Source: Campylobacter majalis (lineage in GTDB: Bacteria > Campylobacterota > Campylobacteria > Campylobacterales > Campylobacteraceae). Taken from it: DNA of 64,000 nt. The stretch lies in contig NZ_CAJHOF010000007.1 of assembly GCF_905120465.1 (NCBI RefSeq), positions 1 to 64,000 of the forward strand, in the 5' to 3' direction. Under the pieces are notes generated by a model that saw only the letters and a list, made by a program, of their open reading frames with translations, searched no databases and was not told the origin of the DNA. This document shows, piece after piece, positions 1 to 8,358 of this stretch. Position numbers and translations under genes: made by a program. Each line of letters starts with the position of its first letter. The stretch's first letter is position 1.

Positions 1-119
1 CTGAGTTCCTGAGTTCCTGAGTTCCTGAGTTCCTGAGTTCCTGAGTTCCTGAGTTCCTGAGTTCCTGAGTTCCTGAGTTCCTGAGTTCCTGAGTTCCTGA
101 GTTCCTGAGTTCCTGAGTT
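1..119. repeat. Octanucleotide tandem repeat (CTGAGTTC/GAACTCAG), at least 14.9 copies
   Basis: Perfect 8-bp period: 14 full CTGAGTTC units from position 1 to 112, then seven more bases before the period breaks at 120. The array reaches the window edge, so its true copy number is unknown. It lies inside the coding region of the mod-like gene. None of the three frames through the array contains a stop, so the ON or OFF state is decided downstream, outside the window. Confidence 0.97.
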
Positions 120-593
120 GGCTTTGTTGTCTAAGCAACTTAAATCATCGCTTAAAAGCTCAAAATTTGTTAAAATTTTAGGGCTAAAAAGCACGTCTAT
201 ATCGGACTTTGCTAAAACTTCGTTAAAAAATACTTCTTTTGTTTTATCGTCGTCTTTTGTCTGTGCGCCCTTTATCACGCCGTCTTTATAGGCGAAATTT
301 AACACTACATCGGTTTGGTTATTTAAAAATCGCCTACTTTTATCCGCCAAACCTATCTTAGAAGCATACGCCGTGTAGCTACCGCCCAAAATTCTAAGCT
401 CCAAAAAGCTTAAAAATTTAGCCTGATTAAACACAAAAGCACCGCTTATCTCATCAAAAAATCGCTCTTTGTAATCACTATCATTAAGCAAAAAAGCTAA
501 AATTCTAACATCATTTGACAATGCTAAATTTCTCACATTTAACAATGTACCAAACTCATTTACAATCTTTTCCAAAAGTAAATTTTCTTTCAT
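1..593 (-). CDS. mod: Type III restriction-modification DNA methyltransferase (Mod), 5' part only
   Basis: An ATG at 593-591 with an AGGAGG-like site just upstream opens a frame that stays open for 197 codons to the window edge, so only the N-terminus is here. The N-terminal region, with segments such as FLNNQTDVVLNFAYKDG (about residues 99-115) and LFSPKILTNFELL (about 136-148), resembles what I recall of epsilonproteobacterial type III Mod proteins just before their methyltransferase core. The catalytic motifs (DPPY and FxGxG) would lie outside the window. From about residue 159 the frame enters a tandem GAACTCAG octamer array read as E-L-R-N-S-G-T-Q cycles. Eight is not a multiple of three, so changes in copy number would shift the frame, the usual design of phase-variable mod genes. 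Family assignment rests on recalled N-terminal similarity only; a stand-alone methyltransferase is the alternative. Confidence 0.72.
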   Translation of the reverse strand, partial: MKENLLLEKIVNEFGTLLNVRNLALSNDVRILAFLLNDSDYKERFFDEISGAFVFNQAKFLSFLELRILGGSYTAYASKIGLADKSRRFLNNQTDVVLNFAYKDGVIKGAQTKDDDKTKEVFFNEVLAKSDIDVLFSPKILTNFELLSDDLSCLDNKANSGTQELRNSGTQELRNSGTQELRNSGTQELRNSGTQEL

Positions 594-684
594 TTGCCCT
601 CCTAAAATTTGTATAATTATATAAATTTTAGACTGAATTTTAAGGCATTTTAAGATAAAATCTAGATTTTACAAAAGGAAAATT

Positions 685-1695
685 TTGAAAAACAATCTTT
701 TTATCATCTATATCGCTAGTTTTGTATTAGTCGCGGCTGGATTAAAGGCGGCTAGTGCCGTTGTGTTGCCATTTTTAATAGCCATATTTTTAGCCATCAT
801 CGTATCACCGCTAATTGACAAGCTAGTAGTGATTAAAATCCCAAGAATTTTGGCTTTTTTAATTGTTGTAGGTGCGATATTTACCTCACTTGGACTAATT
901 GGAAGCGTTGTGATAAAGACCATAAATGGGCTTCTTACGCATTTGCCAGAGTTGCAAGTAAAATTTAAAGCATTTAGCGATGAACTTGCAATTTACGCAC
1001 TAAATTACAATTTAGACGTCACGCCATTTATGCAAAGCGATCTAGATCCAAATAAGATTTTTAGCACACTAACTGCATTTTTAAAAGGTAGCACAGAGAT
1101 CGTTGGTAAAGGGTTTTTTATATTTTTACTTGTTACTTTTATGCTTTTTGAAAAGCATATATTTGTGCAAAAAGTTGAGTATTTTGAGACAAAAAACCCA
1201 CAAACCAAAGGCATGGTAGATACATTTACATCAAACCTAAAACGCTACTTAGCTATAAAATTTCTAGCTTCAATCGCCACTGGTATGATTGTTTTTATCG
1301 GACTTGAGATAATTGGCGTAGCATATGCACCGCTATGGGGCGTGGTGGCATTTGTGCTAAATTTCATCCCTACTATTGGTTCGGTTGTGGCAGCACTGCC
1401 GGCACTTTTGGTTGCCATATTGCTTAATGATATCAGTACCGCTTTTTATACATTTGTGCTATATGTAGTAGTAAATATCACCATTGGCAATTTTATAGAG
1501 CCAAAATTTCTAGGCAAAGGACTTGGTATTAGCACTCTTGTTGTGCTACTTAGCTTGTTATTTTGGGGGTATTTGTTTGGATTAGGTGGAGCATTTTTAG
1601 CCATACCGCTTACCATGAGCTTAAAAATTGCTCTTGATGCAAACCCAAATACAAAATTTATAGCGGTTTTACTAAGCGACAAGGTAGAGAAATAA
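685..1695 (+). CDS. AI-2E family transporter (TqsA/PerM, UPF0118)
   Basis: Polytopic inner-membrane protein of 336 residues, usual length for the AI-2E/PerM family. Hydrophobic pairs occur at the N-terminus (about residues 5-35 and 55-80), then a more polar stretch around 85-135, and four to five further membrane segments. The C-terminal half carries the family-typical FIPTIGS and NFIEPKFLGKGLGIS segments. Start is TTG at 685, chosen because AAGGAA lies at 675-680 and no better ATG follows. Some members export autoinducer-2 and others are linked to ion or osmolyte transport; the sequence does not say which applies. It is transcribed alone, divergent from the mod gene and convergent with the flagellar genes. 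Confidence 0.85.
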   Translation: MKNNLFIIYIASFVLVAAGLKAASAVVLPFLIAIFLAIIVSPLIDKLVVIKIPRILAFLIVVGAIFTSLGLIGSVVIKTINGLLTHLPELQVKFKAFSDELAIYALNYNLDVTPFMQSDLDPNKIFSTLTAFLKGSTEIVGKGFFIFLLVTFMLFEKHIFVQKVEYFETKNPQTKGMVDTFTSNLKRYLAIKFLASIATGMIVFIGLEIIGVAYAPLWGVVAFVLNFIPTIGSVVAALPALLVAILLNDISTAFYTFVLYVVVNITIGNFIEPKFLGKGLGISTLVVLLSLLFWGYLFGLGGAFLAIPLTMSLKIALDANPNTKFIAVLLSDKVEK

Positions 1696-1749
1696 CGCAT
1701 TTAGTAATTTAATGGCATGGCTTGGTTTTAAATAGTGTCTAACCATCAT

Positions 1750-1776
1750 CGCACAATCAAACAAATTTATTGTGCG
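1750..1776. terminator. Hairpin between convergent genes
   Basis: CGCACAAT (1750-1757) pairs with ATTGTGCG (1769-1776) around an 11-base loop, in the gap between the AI-2E gene (+) and the fliO-like gene (-). It probably ends transcription from one or both sides, although no long T run follows. Confidence 0.55.
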
Positions 1777-1800
1777 TATTGTGTGAATTTATAGTGTTAT

Positions 1801-2637
1801 TTAGGCATTTGTAAGCTTGTTTTTATAATTATCCAAGCTACTTTGTCTATCCTGCAAATAATTGCCTAGACGCTTTTTATTCTCTTCAAAAAAGACGGCA
1901 AAATCCTCTTCATTTTGGATCTTATCCTCTCCAAATCTATCCAAAAGCACATTTGAAGCACCGGTTAAAACTAAATATTTTTGATTATTATAATCTAATA
2001 AAACCACTTTATTTTGTCTGTCCAAATATCGCTCTTGTAAAACATTTATCTTGCCTTCGCTGCCCTTAATAAGCCACGAAAATGCACTAGAGCTAGACGC
2101 ATTTTGCTGTTTTTGCGATGATATATATTTTTTAATCATATACAAAAGTAAAAGCAAAGTAAGCAACGCACCAAGCACGATAAAATATCTAGAATCAACT
2201 AAACTCTCATCAGAATTTACGGTCTCATTTTGCCCTAGCTTAACACTAGCCTTTGGCATATTTGCCATTTGTTCTGGTGTATTTTTAAGCCCAACCCTTA
2301 TACGCAAACCAAATCCATCAGATGTCTTTGATGCATTTAGTAAAATCGGCTCAGCTGAGTTTAAATCTATCACAAGAGAGCTTTGACGTGGCGTAATTTG
2401 AAGCGACTGAACGATGTTTGAGTTTATTTTCTGATTTATAGTTTGGGTAAAATTTAGTGAGTTTAGTACTAAAGAGGTGCGATTTTTATCGCGTTTTTGA
2501 AAGATATTGCCTTCATACGGTGCATCAAAACTAAGCATGACATCAACCCTATCATCACGCTCATAGACATTATAACTAAGTAAATTTGCACCAAAAATCT
2601 CGATAAAAAACAATACAAAAACAAGCAAAATTTTCAT
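1801..2637 (-). CDS. FliO-like membrane protein downstream of fliN
   Basis: 278 residues. A signal-type hydrophobic N-terminus (about 1-16) is followed by an exported domain to about residue 145, one transmembrane helix around 152-168, and a cytoplasmic C-terminal region of about 105 residues. That layout (periplasmic domain, one helix, short cytoplasmic FliO-like domain) and the position right after fliN suggest the flagellar export-apparatus factor FliO, which helps assemble FliP. In C. jejuni the gene after fliN (Cj0352) is a similar transmembrane protein. The start overlaps the fliN stop by four bases (ATGA), so the two are translationally coupled. Similarity is structural rather than motif-based, hence no gene symbol. 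Confidence 0.6.
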   Translation of the reverse strand: MKILLVFVLFFIEIFGANLLSYNVYERDDRVDVMLSFDAPYEGNIFQKRDKNRTSLVLNSLNFTQTINQKINSNIVQSLQITPRQSSLVIDLNSAEPILLNASKTSDGFGLRIRVGLKNTPEQMANMPKASVKLGQNETVNSDESLVDSRYFIVLGALLTLLLLLYMIKKYISSQKQQNASSSSAFSWLIKGSEGKINVLQERYLDRQNKVVLLDYNNQKYLVLTGASNVLLDRFGEDKIQNEEDFAVFFEENKKRLGNYLQDRQSSLDNYKNKLTNA

Positions 2638-2948
2638 AAAAGCTCTTTTTTGAAGTATTGAATTACCGACTTTGAGTCCAAAATTTCATTGATACGAATC
2701 GCAAGATTTTTCTCATATACCATTACCTCGCCTTTTCCAAAAATGCGGCTATTGATGTATAATTCCACACTCTCTCCAGCTGGTTTTTCTAGGTCTATTA
2801 CCGAACCAGTTTCAAATTTTAACAACTCCTTTATACTAATTGTTGTCGTACCAAGCTCAGCCGTAAAATCCACACTAATATCCATTAGCTCGTCATAGCT
2901 TTTAAACAAGCCAAATGGTGCTAAAATCTCGACTACTTCGTCATTCAT
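2634..2948 (-). CDS. fliN: Flagellar motor switch protein FliN
   Basis: 104 residues, matching short FliN proteins. The core from about residue 28 to 95 is a SpoA/surface-presentation domain with the typical order VDFTAELGTTTISIKELL, GSVIDLEKPAGESVELYINS and FGKGEVMVYEKNLAIRI. FliN forms part of the C-ring at the cytoplasmic base of the flagellar motor and contributes to switching and export-substrate docking. The gene sits in a tight cluster (overlaps of four bases on both sides) between a CheX-like protein and the FliO-like protein, as in C. jejuni. Confidence 0.92.
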   Translation of the reverse strand: MNDEVVEILAPFGLFKSYDELMDISVDFTAELGTTTISIKELLKFETGSVIDLEKPAGESVELYINSRIFGKGEVMVYEKNLAIRINEILDSKSVIQYFKKELL

Positions 2949-3364
2949 GCCTTTTTATATCCTATTTGAAAGGTTCTATTTTTCATTTTATATAGTAATT
3001 TTTCATCTAGTTTTACGCTGAAATTTTTCACCTCTCCTAAAAATTCAGGCGTTCCCAACGCATACTCTCCACCCTCTGTTTCGCTTAAAAGTATCTTAGC
3101 CTTGCCAATAATTTGGTTTGCAATTTCACGGCTTAAATCATCTAAATCAGCATCCATTAGCTCATCTACACCCATTAAGGCTACAGCAAAATTCTTAAGC
3201 GTATCGTGCTTAAAAAATAGATAAAAATGATACTCTACGCCATTTGCATAAAGCGGAATACTCGAGCCATAAAATCCACTACCTAGGCTTTTAGCACTCA
3301 CGACGTCAAATCCAAGCGTCTTAGTGCATAAAAATTTAACTGCACTATCTATAATAGCTCTCAT
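2945..3364 (-). CDS. CheX-like chemotaxis/flagellar protein
   Basis: 139 residues from the ATG at 3364, preceded by AAAGGAG at a good distance; the open frame extends to a GTG at 3388 but that lacks a site. The protein resembles the CheX/CheC/FliY fold (CheY-P phosphatases): an alpha/beta domain with the helix LMDADLDDLSREIANQIIGKAK (about residues 71-92), whose E..N pair fits the CheX-type catalytic ExxN pattern (E81, N84). This would dephosphorylate CheY-P and tune motor switching. It overlaps fliN by four bases, and the same position in C. jejuni (Cj0350) holds a conserved hypothetical gene. The phosphatase role is inferred. Confidence 0.65.
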   Translation of the reverse strand: MRAIIDSAVKFLCTKTLGFDVVSAKSLGSGFYGSSIPLYANGVEYHFYLFFKHDTLKNFAVALMGVDELMDADLDDLSREIANQIIGKAKILLSETEGGEYALGTPEFLGEVKNFSVKLDEKLLYKMKNRTFQIGYKKA

Positions 3365-3430
3365 CATCTCTCCTTTGCCAAATTTCACGATTTATCTATT
3401 ATACTTTGTTTTTCTAAAATGCTTATAAAA

Positions 3431-4180
3431 TTAATAAAGCTTCGCAATCTCGTTTATTAGTTCTTTGCCACTAAATTTATCCGTTAGTTCCACGATAGCA
3501 GTTCCAATGATAGCACCATCGGCGTAGCTTTTAACCTCATTTGCATCATCGCGATTTCTAACGCCAAAGCCAACGCAAACAGGCAGATCGGTAAAATTTT
3601 TAGCATTTTTTACAAGCTCTTTTAGACGCTCGGTACTTGCGCGTTTTGAGCCACTAACTCCTATCGCCCCCACCGCATAGACAAAGCCACTAGCACGGCT
3701 TAAAATCTCGCTAATACGCTCACCAGATGTAACGCTAATAAGCGGAATAAGAGCGAAATTTTCACTCTGGCAGATCGCAAAAACCTCCCCACTCTCTTCG
3801 CTTGGCAGATCAGGCACGATCATGCCACTTACGCCACACTCTTTGGCTTTTTTGATGAAATTTTCAATGCCGTAAGCAAAAACAAGGTTAAAATAGACCA
3901 AAAACACAATCGGCTTGTTAAATCGCCCCTTGCATTCGCTTAAAATTTCAAAGATACTATCGGTGTTTAGCCCACGTTGCGTGGCGCTAAAACTCGCTTT
4001 TGTGATGACTTTGCCATCTGCTAGTGGGTCTGAATACGGTATGCCAATCTCAAGCAGATCAAGGCAACTTGCGTCTAAATTTGCCAAAAATTCCTTCGTA
4101 TGCTCAACGCTTGGATAGCCACCCACGATGTAGCCGATGTTTGCCTTTTTGCCGCTTAGTGCGTTTGAAATTTTATCCAT
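3431..4180 (-). CDS. trpA: Tryptophan synthase alpha subunit
   Basis: Cleaves indole-3-glycerol phosphate to indole and glyceraldehyde-3-phosphate, passing indole to TrpB. A TIM-barrel of 249 residues from the ATG at 4180; an in-frame ATG at 4198 would add six residues, but the 4180 start has AAGG eight bases upstream inside the trpB end. Catalytic acidic residues are visible: E in [15 protein letters not shown] and the D of the same segment. The phosphate-binding glycines are in VCVGFGVRN and [10 protein letters not shown] near the C-terminus. It overlaps the trpB stop by eight bases, so it is translationally coupled to trpB. It is the last gene of the trp cluster. Confidence 0.95.
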   Translation of the reverse strand: MDKISNALSGKKANIGYIVGGYPSVEHTKEFLANLDASCLDLLEIGIPYSDPLADGKVITKASFSATQRGLNTDSIFEILSECKGRFNKPIVFLVYFNLVFAYGIENFIKKAKECGVSGMIVPDLPSEESGEVFAICQSENFALIPLISVTSGERISEILSRASGFVYAVGAIGVSGSKRASTERLKELVKNAKNFTDLPVCVGFGVRNRDDANEVKSYADGAIIGTAIVELTDKFSGKELINEIAKLY

Positions 4181-5354
4181 AAATTTTGCCTTTTTCATAG
4201 TTCATAATCGTATCGATATCCTTATCGCCCCTGCCTGAGACATTTACGACGATGACGGACTTTGCCTTTAAATTTGGGCATAGCTTTTCAAGATATGCTA
4301 AGGCGTGAGAGCTTTCGATCGCTGGGATAATGCCCTCTAAGCGAGTTGTGAGTTTTAAAGCGTTTATACACTCATCGTCTGTTACTGGCTCGTATTTTAC
4401 GCGTTTAATATCGTGCAAATGTGCATGCTCTGGTCCGATACCTGGGTAGTCAAGCCCTGCTGAGATACTATGCACCTCTTCTATCATGCCGTATTTATCC
4501 TGTAAAACGATAGTTTTCATGCCATGTATTATCCCCTCACGACCCTTCGTAAGCGTGGCGGCGTGATATGGCGTGCTAGCTCCAAGCCCAGCCGCTTCAA
4601 TACCGATGAGATTTACGCTCTCATCGCTTAAAAACTCGTGAAAAATCCCAATCGCATTACTGCCGCCACCTACACAAGCGATGATGTAGTCAGCCTTTAC
4701 GCCATGCTCTTTTAGCTGAGCTTTAGTCTCACGACCGATGATACTTTGAAAATCACGCACTATGAGCGGATATGGGTGCGGTCCAACGACTGAGCCGATG
4801 ACATAAAATGTGCTTTCTATCTCATTTACCCAAGTCTGAATCGCCGCCGTAGTCGCTTCTTTTAGCGTTTTTAGTCCATCTTCTACGCTGATTAAATTTG
4901 CACCAAGTAGCTTCATACGATAGGCGTTTAGGCTCTGTCTAGCGATATCAACCGCGCCCATATACACATCGCACTCTAAGTCCAAAAGTGCCGCTGCTGT
5001 GGCTGTGGCTACGCCGTGCTGACCTGCACCAGTTTCGGCGATGATTTTTGTTTTACCCATTTTTTTAGCCAAAAGTGCCTGTGCTAGGGCGTTATTTATC
5101 TTATGAGCACCTGTGTGGTTTAGATCCTCTCGTTTTAGATAAATTTCGTGTCCATAGTGCTTACTTAGGCGTTTGGCGTGGTAAAGTGGGCTTGGACGAC
5201 CGACATAGTTTTTAAGCAGATCATCAAGCTCGGCTTTAAACTCCGGCGTTTTTGCGATACTCTCATACGCCTTTTCAAGCTCAGCGAGTGCAAACATCGC
5301 AGTTTCTGGCACAAACTGCCCCCCAAATTTTCCAAAATATGCTTTTTTATTCAT
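4173..5354 (-). CDS. trpB: Tryptophan synthase beta subunit
   Basis: PLP enzyme that condenses indole with serine to make tryptophan. 393 residues, standard for TrpB1. The PLP lysine is in [18 protein letters not shown] (about residue 86), the phosphate-binding GGGSNA lies at about 228-233, and [15 protein letters not shown] is the conserved activation loop. A site AAAGG precedes the ATG. The 59-bp gap before it follows the ABC-3C cassette rather than trpF, so trpBA is separated from trpEGDF by a 2.9-kb insertion. AT-rich sequence in the gap (TATATT-like) could supply a weak local promoter; otherwise transcription must read through from the cassette. Confidence 0.96.
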   Translation of the reverse strand: MNKKAYFGKFGGQFVPETAMFALAELEKAYESIAKTPEFKAELDDLLKNYVGRPSPLYHAKRLSKHYGHEIYLKREDLNHTGAHKINNALAQALLAKKMGKTKIIAETGAGQHGVATATAAALLDLECDVYMGAVDIARQSLNAYRMKLLGANLISVEDGLKTLKEATTAAIQTWVNEIESTFYVIGSVVGPHPYPLIVRDFQSIIGRETKAQLKEHGVKADYIIACVGGGSNAIGIFHEFLSDESVNLIGIEAAGLGASTPYHAATLTKGREGIIHGMKTIVLQDKYGMIEEVHSISAGLDYPGIGPEHAHLHDIKRVKYEPVTDDECINALKLTTRLEGIIPAIESSHALAYLEKLCPNLKAKSVIVVNVSGRGDKDIDTIMNYEKGKIYG

Positions 5355-5413
5355 TATTTGCCTTTAAATTACAACTAATATATTTTTATATTTTACAAAA
5401 TGTGCATTATTTT

Positions 5414-7096
5414 TTAATCAAACTTTTGTCCGAATAGCCAAGTATGCGGATCTTCACTAATTTGAAGTATCACTTTTGACTCTATCAATTTTTTATCTTC
5501 ATCGCTCAATATACCGGTATCATCATTTAGTATTTCATTAAATGAAGCATCGCCTATATTTACAAAATATTGCAAATTGCCACTTTTTACCTGATCTAAT
5601 ATAATTTTAAAGATGGTGGCTTTTTGCCTTTTGTCCATTTCTGAAAATAACTCACCGTCATGAGCCAAAAAGCCCAAGATATCAGGATTTAACATGTAAA
5701 GCAGTATGTCATAGCAAAAGGTTTTGACATTTCCAATAGAAAAAGAGCCGTCTTTAGGAATTTCCGCGTCTATATTAAATAAATTTTTTGCATCATTGGT
5801 CATTGTGATTTTAAGAGATCCTCCATTGTTATTATAAAATTTTTTAACAATATCTCTAAATTTATTTTCTATGGTATCGAGCTTAAGCTTGTCATCTTCC
5901 ATATATTTGACCGCATTCTTTTTGATTTCTGCTATTTTGTAATCGATATTAGTCTTATCTTTTTGAAAATTCTCCAAAGTTGCACTATAAATTTCTAAGT
6001 CTTTTTTTTCTTTTTCCAGTGTTAATATCCTATCTTTTAATGCATCTCGTTCTTCTAATGCGCCGCTATTTTTTAAATCTTTTAAGAGCTGATCCCTTTG
6101 ATTTCCTATATCTTCCATATTGTCTTCCAAGCGTTTGAGTTCTTGGCGTATTTCATCTATTTCTACCGATATTCTATCTTTCCTACTCTTAGCCAATTGG
6201 TTGTGAAAATTTTGAGCCTCATCAAGCCTTTTTAATATCTTATCTTCAAAAAATATTTTAGCCTCATCATAGATCTTTTTTATCTCTTCTATGTCTATAT
6301 TTATATTTTCAGATGTTGCTAAATTTGCCTTTTTTAGCGCCATACTTCTTTGTAGTTTATAAATTTCATTTCTAATGTTATTTAGATTTTCAGTCAGCCG
6401 ATTCGCTCGTTCTTTTAACTCGCTATAGTTTTTAGCTACGACAAATTGATTTAAATTTTCTTGTATCCTTTGTATCTCATCCTCTATATCTTTGATGTTT
6501 TTCTTTGGTACTTGTTTTTCGTAGTTTTCTAGCTCTTTTTTGGCTGTCTTTAGACTATTTAACGCCTCTTTTAACTTATGGTTTTCCTCTTGTAATTTTA
6601 TATCTATACCCAATAAAAACAGGTTAACAAGCCTTTGTCCGTAATCATTTTTATCCATATTTTGCTGTCTTAAGTAATCATAATATCCACTCCTTCTGGC
6701 AAAGCAGTTAAATACTTGTCTAAAAGAAATTTTATTAGAGTTGATTGTATTGCTGAAAATTTTATTTAGCTCATTTGCATAATTTGTCTTATTGTAATTT
6801 TTGTCATTAATAACCCATTTATTGTCTTTAAAATTTTTTTCTATAACGTAACCATTGTTATCATGAACAAAACTAAGCTTAAAAGTTCCATAGTCTTTTA
6901 AAAATTCTTGCATTTTTTGAGAAATACTTGCGTTTAACATATAATGAAGCATCTCTAACGATAGGCTTTTGCCTATACCGTTTACTGTATCTTTTTGCTC
7001 TTGATTTAATTGTTTACCTACGACTATATTTAGATCTTTATTGAAATTTAAAGTTTTAAATCTTGGATTATCGCAAATTAAGCTCAATAACGTCAT
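5414..7096 (-). CDS. DUF2326-type SMC-like ATPase of an ABC-three-component (ABC-3C) system
   Basis: 560 residues from the ATG at 7096, which has AAGGAG five bases upstream; the GTG at 7102 overlaps that site and is less likely. The N-terminus has an ABC/SMC-like start (INDNPRFKTL-type strand, then NIVVGKQLNQEQKDTVNGIGKS at about 22-43, a degenerate P-loop ending GIGKSLSLEML). A long coiled coil spans about residues 165-400, and a C-terminal half follows with NPDILGFLAHDGELFSEMDKRQK (about 470-492), the DUF2326 hallmark carrying a Walker B/D-loop-like acidic segment. In ABC-3C systems this ATPase is thought to sense DNA or invader features and activate the effector. It is the last gene of a three-gene overlapping cassette. 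Family call from recalled motifs; the anti-phage role is inferred. Confidence 0.82.
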   Translation of the reverse strand: MTLLSLICDNPRFKTLNFNKDLNIVVGKQLNQEQKDTVNGIGKSLSLEMLHYMLNASISQKMQEFLKDYGTFKLSFVHDNNGYVIEKNFKDNKWVINDKNYNKTNYANELNKIFSNTINSNKISFRQVFNCFARRSGYYDYLRQQNMDKNDYGQRLVNLFLLGIDIKLQEENHKLKEALNSLKTAKKELENYEKQVPKKNIKDIEDEIQRIQENLNQFVVAKNYSELKERANRLTENLNNIRNEIYKLQRSMALKKANLATSENINIDIEEIKKIYDEAKIFFEDKILKRLDEAQNFHNQLAKSRKDRISVEIDEIRQELKRLEDNMEDIGNQRDQLLKDLKNSGALEERDALKDRILTLEKEKKDLEIYSATLENFQKDKTNIDYKIAEIKKNAVKYMEDDKLKLDTIENKFRDIVKKFYNNNGGSLKITMTNDAKNLFNIDAEIPKDGSFSIGNVKTFCYDILLYMLNPDILGFLAHDGELFSEMDKRQKATIFKIILDQVKSGNLQYFVNIGDASFNEILNDDTGILSDEDKKLIESKVILQISEDPHTWLFGQKFD

Positions 7097-7301
7097 TATC
7101 ACTCCTTATTTTGCCGATTATAAATAAAAAATCTAGGCACAAAAGCATTTTTTCGATACCAAGTTCTTTGCAATATATTTCATTTAATTCTTTAATTAAG
7201 TCATCCGTATTAATACTACCATTCTTTAAGATTTTAAGTATATATGCCGATATGCTAATTATTGAATCAGCTGGTTTGACTATCTTAGTTGGCATTACCA
7301 T
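7068..7301 (-). CDS. ABC-3C system middle component (MC6-like)
   Basis: Small protein of about 77 residues starting at the ATG at 7301 (a second ATG is at 7295; the open frame reaches a GTG at 7310). The N-terminal MPTKIVKPADSIISISAYIL and C-terminal LLCLDFLFIIGKIRSD match the pattern I recall for ABC-three-component middle component 6 (M-x-PTKh..., a small helical/winged-helix protein with a LDhLYxhGxI segment). Middle components bridge the SMC-like ATPase and the effector. It overlaps the SMEK gene by 17 bases and the ATPase gene by 29 bases, so all three are translationally coupled. Without the neighbours the protein would be hard to place. Confidence 0.75.
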   Translation of the reverse strand: MVMPTKIVKPADSIISISAYILKILKNGSINTDDLIKELNEIYCKELGIEKMLLCLDFLFIIGKIRSDNDVIELNLR

Positions 7302-8280
7302 TTTTTGCACCTATATCACAAATTTCAAAGAAATAGCTAATTATTATCCAAGTGATATTTGCTTCATTAAAATCTTTTATCTCAAAATAACTTGCGATTT
7401 CGCCATATAACTCGTAAAATATTTGATTAAAATCTAAAAATTTATGAAAATTATAATGTAACTCATCAATACTTTTCATGTTTATGTCGTCAATATTAAT
7501 ACTTTGGTTTTTAATATGTTTTAACAATATCTCCCTATATATTTTACGCACTACAAAGTCTTGCAAGTCAGACATCGTAGTATCACCATTAAGTCTTTCT
7601 ATACTATCTCTATAATCTAACCCGCGTTTTATTTCAACACTTATTCTCTCATTTAGATTATTTATTTCTAGTTTTTTATTAACTTCTTTTGTATTGTTGA
7701 AATCATCTAAAAAATCAACATTCATCTTTCTGTATTGCCTTAAAATGTGCTGGGTAACTAAATTCAAAACCATCTCGGTTGTATAATTTTTTAAAATTCT
7801 ACTGTCAAAAAAATTATAAATTTTATCTAGCCTTGCTTGCTCTAAATTGTTAATGTCTTTTAGCAAGTCTTTTGTATCTATTAGGCATTGCCCAACATCT
7901 ATACCATACTTACTTTTCCACTCATTAAAACTACTATCGTTTGGGTTAGGTTTATCTAATAAATATAAGATTTTTACTTCAAAATTTGGCTTTATTTCTA
8001 GAATTTTAAGCGTGTTGTCTATTTTGGCTTTCGTCTTTGTTGAAGTAACTTGGATAAAAATTTTATTTTTTTCATCTCTTAAGTCTATATACTCTGCATT
8101 TTTGTTATTCATATTCGCATTGTCTAACTCATACCCATATATGGTATTTAGCATGTCTCTATAAAAGTTTTCTGAATACATATTAAGAGAATAGTCATTT
8201 ATTGTCTGTCTATGCTCTATCTCATATCCGAGCAAAGCAAGCCCCTTAGCCACGCTATTTATTATTTCTTTCCTATTCAT
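7285..8280 (-). CDS. SMEK-domain protein, effector/CTD component of the ABC-3C system
   Basis: 331 residues. The N-terminal about 110 residues resemble the SMEK domain found in ABC-3C effectors, with ENFYRDMLNTIYGYELDNAN and YIDLRDEKNKIFIQVTSTKTKAKI. The latter D...(Q)VTS...K arrangement recalls a nuclease-like core but is not a proven active site. The remaining about 200 residues are helical, as expected for the ABC-3C C-terminal domain that docks with the middle component. It is the first gene of the cassette, 78 bp after trpF, with its own TATAAT box (8308-8303) and AAAGGG site before ATG 8280. Domain assignment is from recall; catalytic activity is unknown. Confidence 0.78.
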   Translation of the reverse strand: MNRKEIINSVAKGLALLGYEIEHRQTINDYSLNMYSENFYRDMLNTIYGYELDNANMNNKNAEYIDLRDEKNKIFIQVTSTKTKAKIDNTLKILEIKPNFEVKILYLLDKPNPNDSSFNEWKSKYGIDVGQCLIDTKDLLKDINNLEQARLDKIYNFFDSRILKNYTTEMVLNLVTQHILRQYRKMNVDFLDDFNNTKEVNKKLEINNLNERISVEIKRGLDYRDSIERLNGDTTMSDLQDFVVRKIYREILLKHIKNQSINIDDINMKSIDELHYNFHKFLDFNQIFYELYGEIASYFEIKDFNEANITWIIISYFFEICDIGAKNGNAN

Positions 8281-8302
8281 ACATGCCCTTTAACTTGTTT
8301 AT

Positions 8303-8308
8303 ATTATA
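8303..8308 (-). promoter_or_regulatory. -10 box of the ABC-3C cassette
   Basis: TATAAT on the minus strand, 23 bases before the ATG of the SMEK gene, with AT-rich sequence upstream in the Campylobacter sigma-70 style. It suggests the cassette is expressed independently of the trp operon it sits in. Confidence 0.6.
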
Positions 8309-8358
8309 CAAATCTTTTAATAATAAAGGCTTTAAAACAAACAAAAACACATCTATTA

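Noticed and set aside
7063-7410. Plus-strand open frame of 115 codons across the ABC-3C middle component
   Set aside because: It is antisense to two well-supported overlapping genes and has no family features; a shadow frame.
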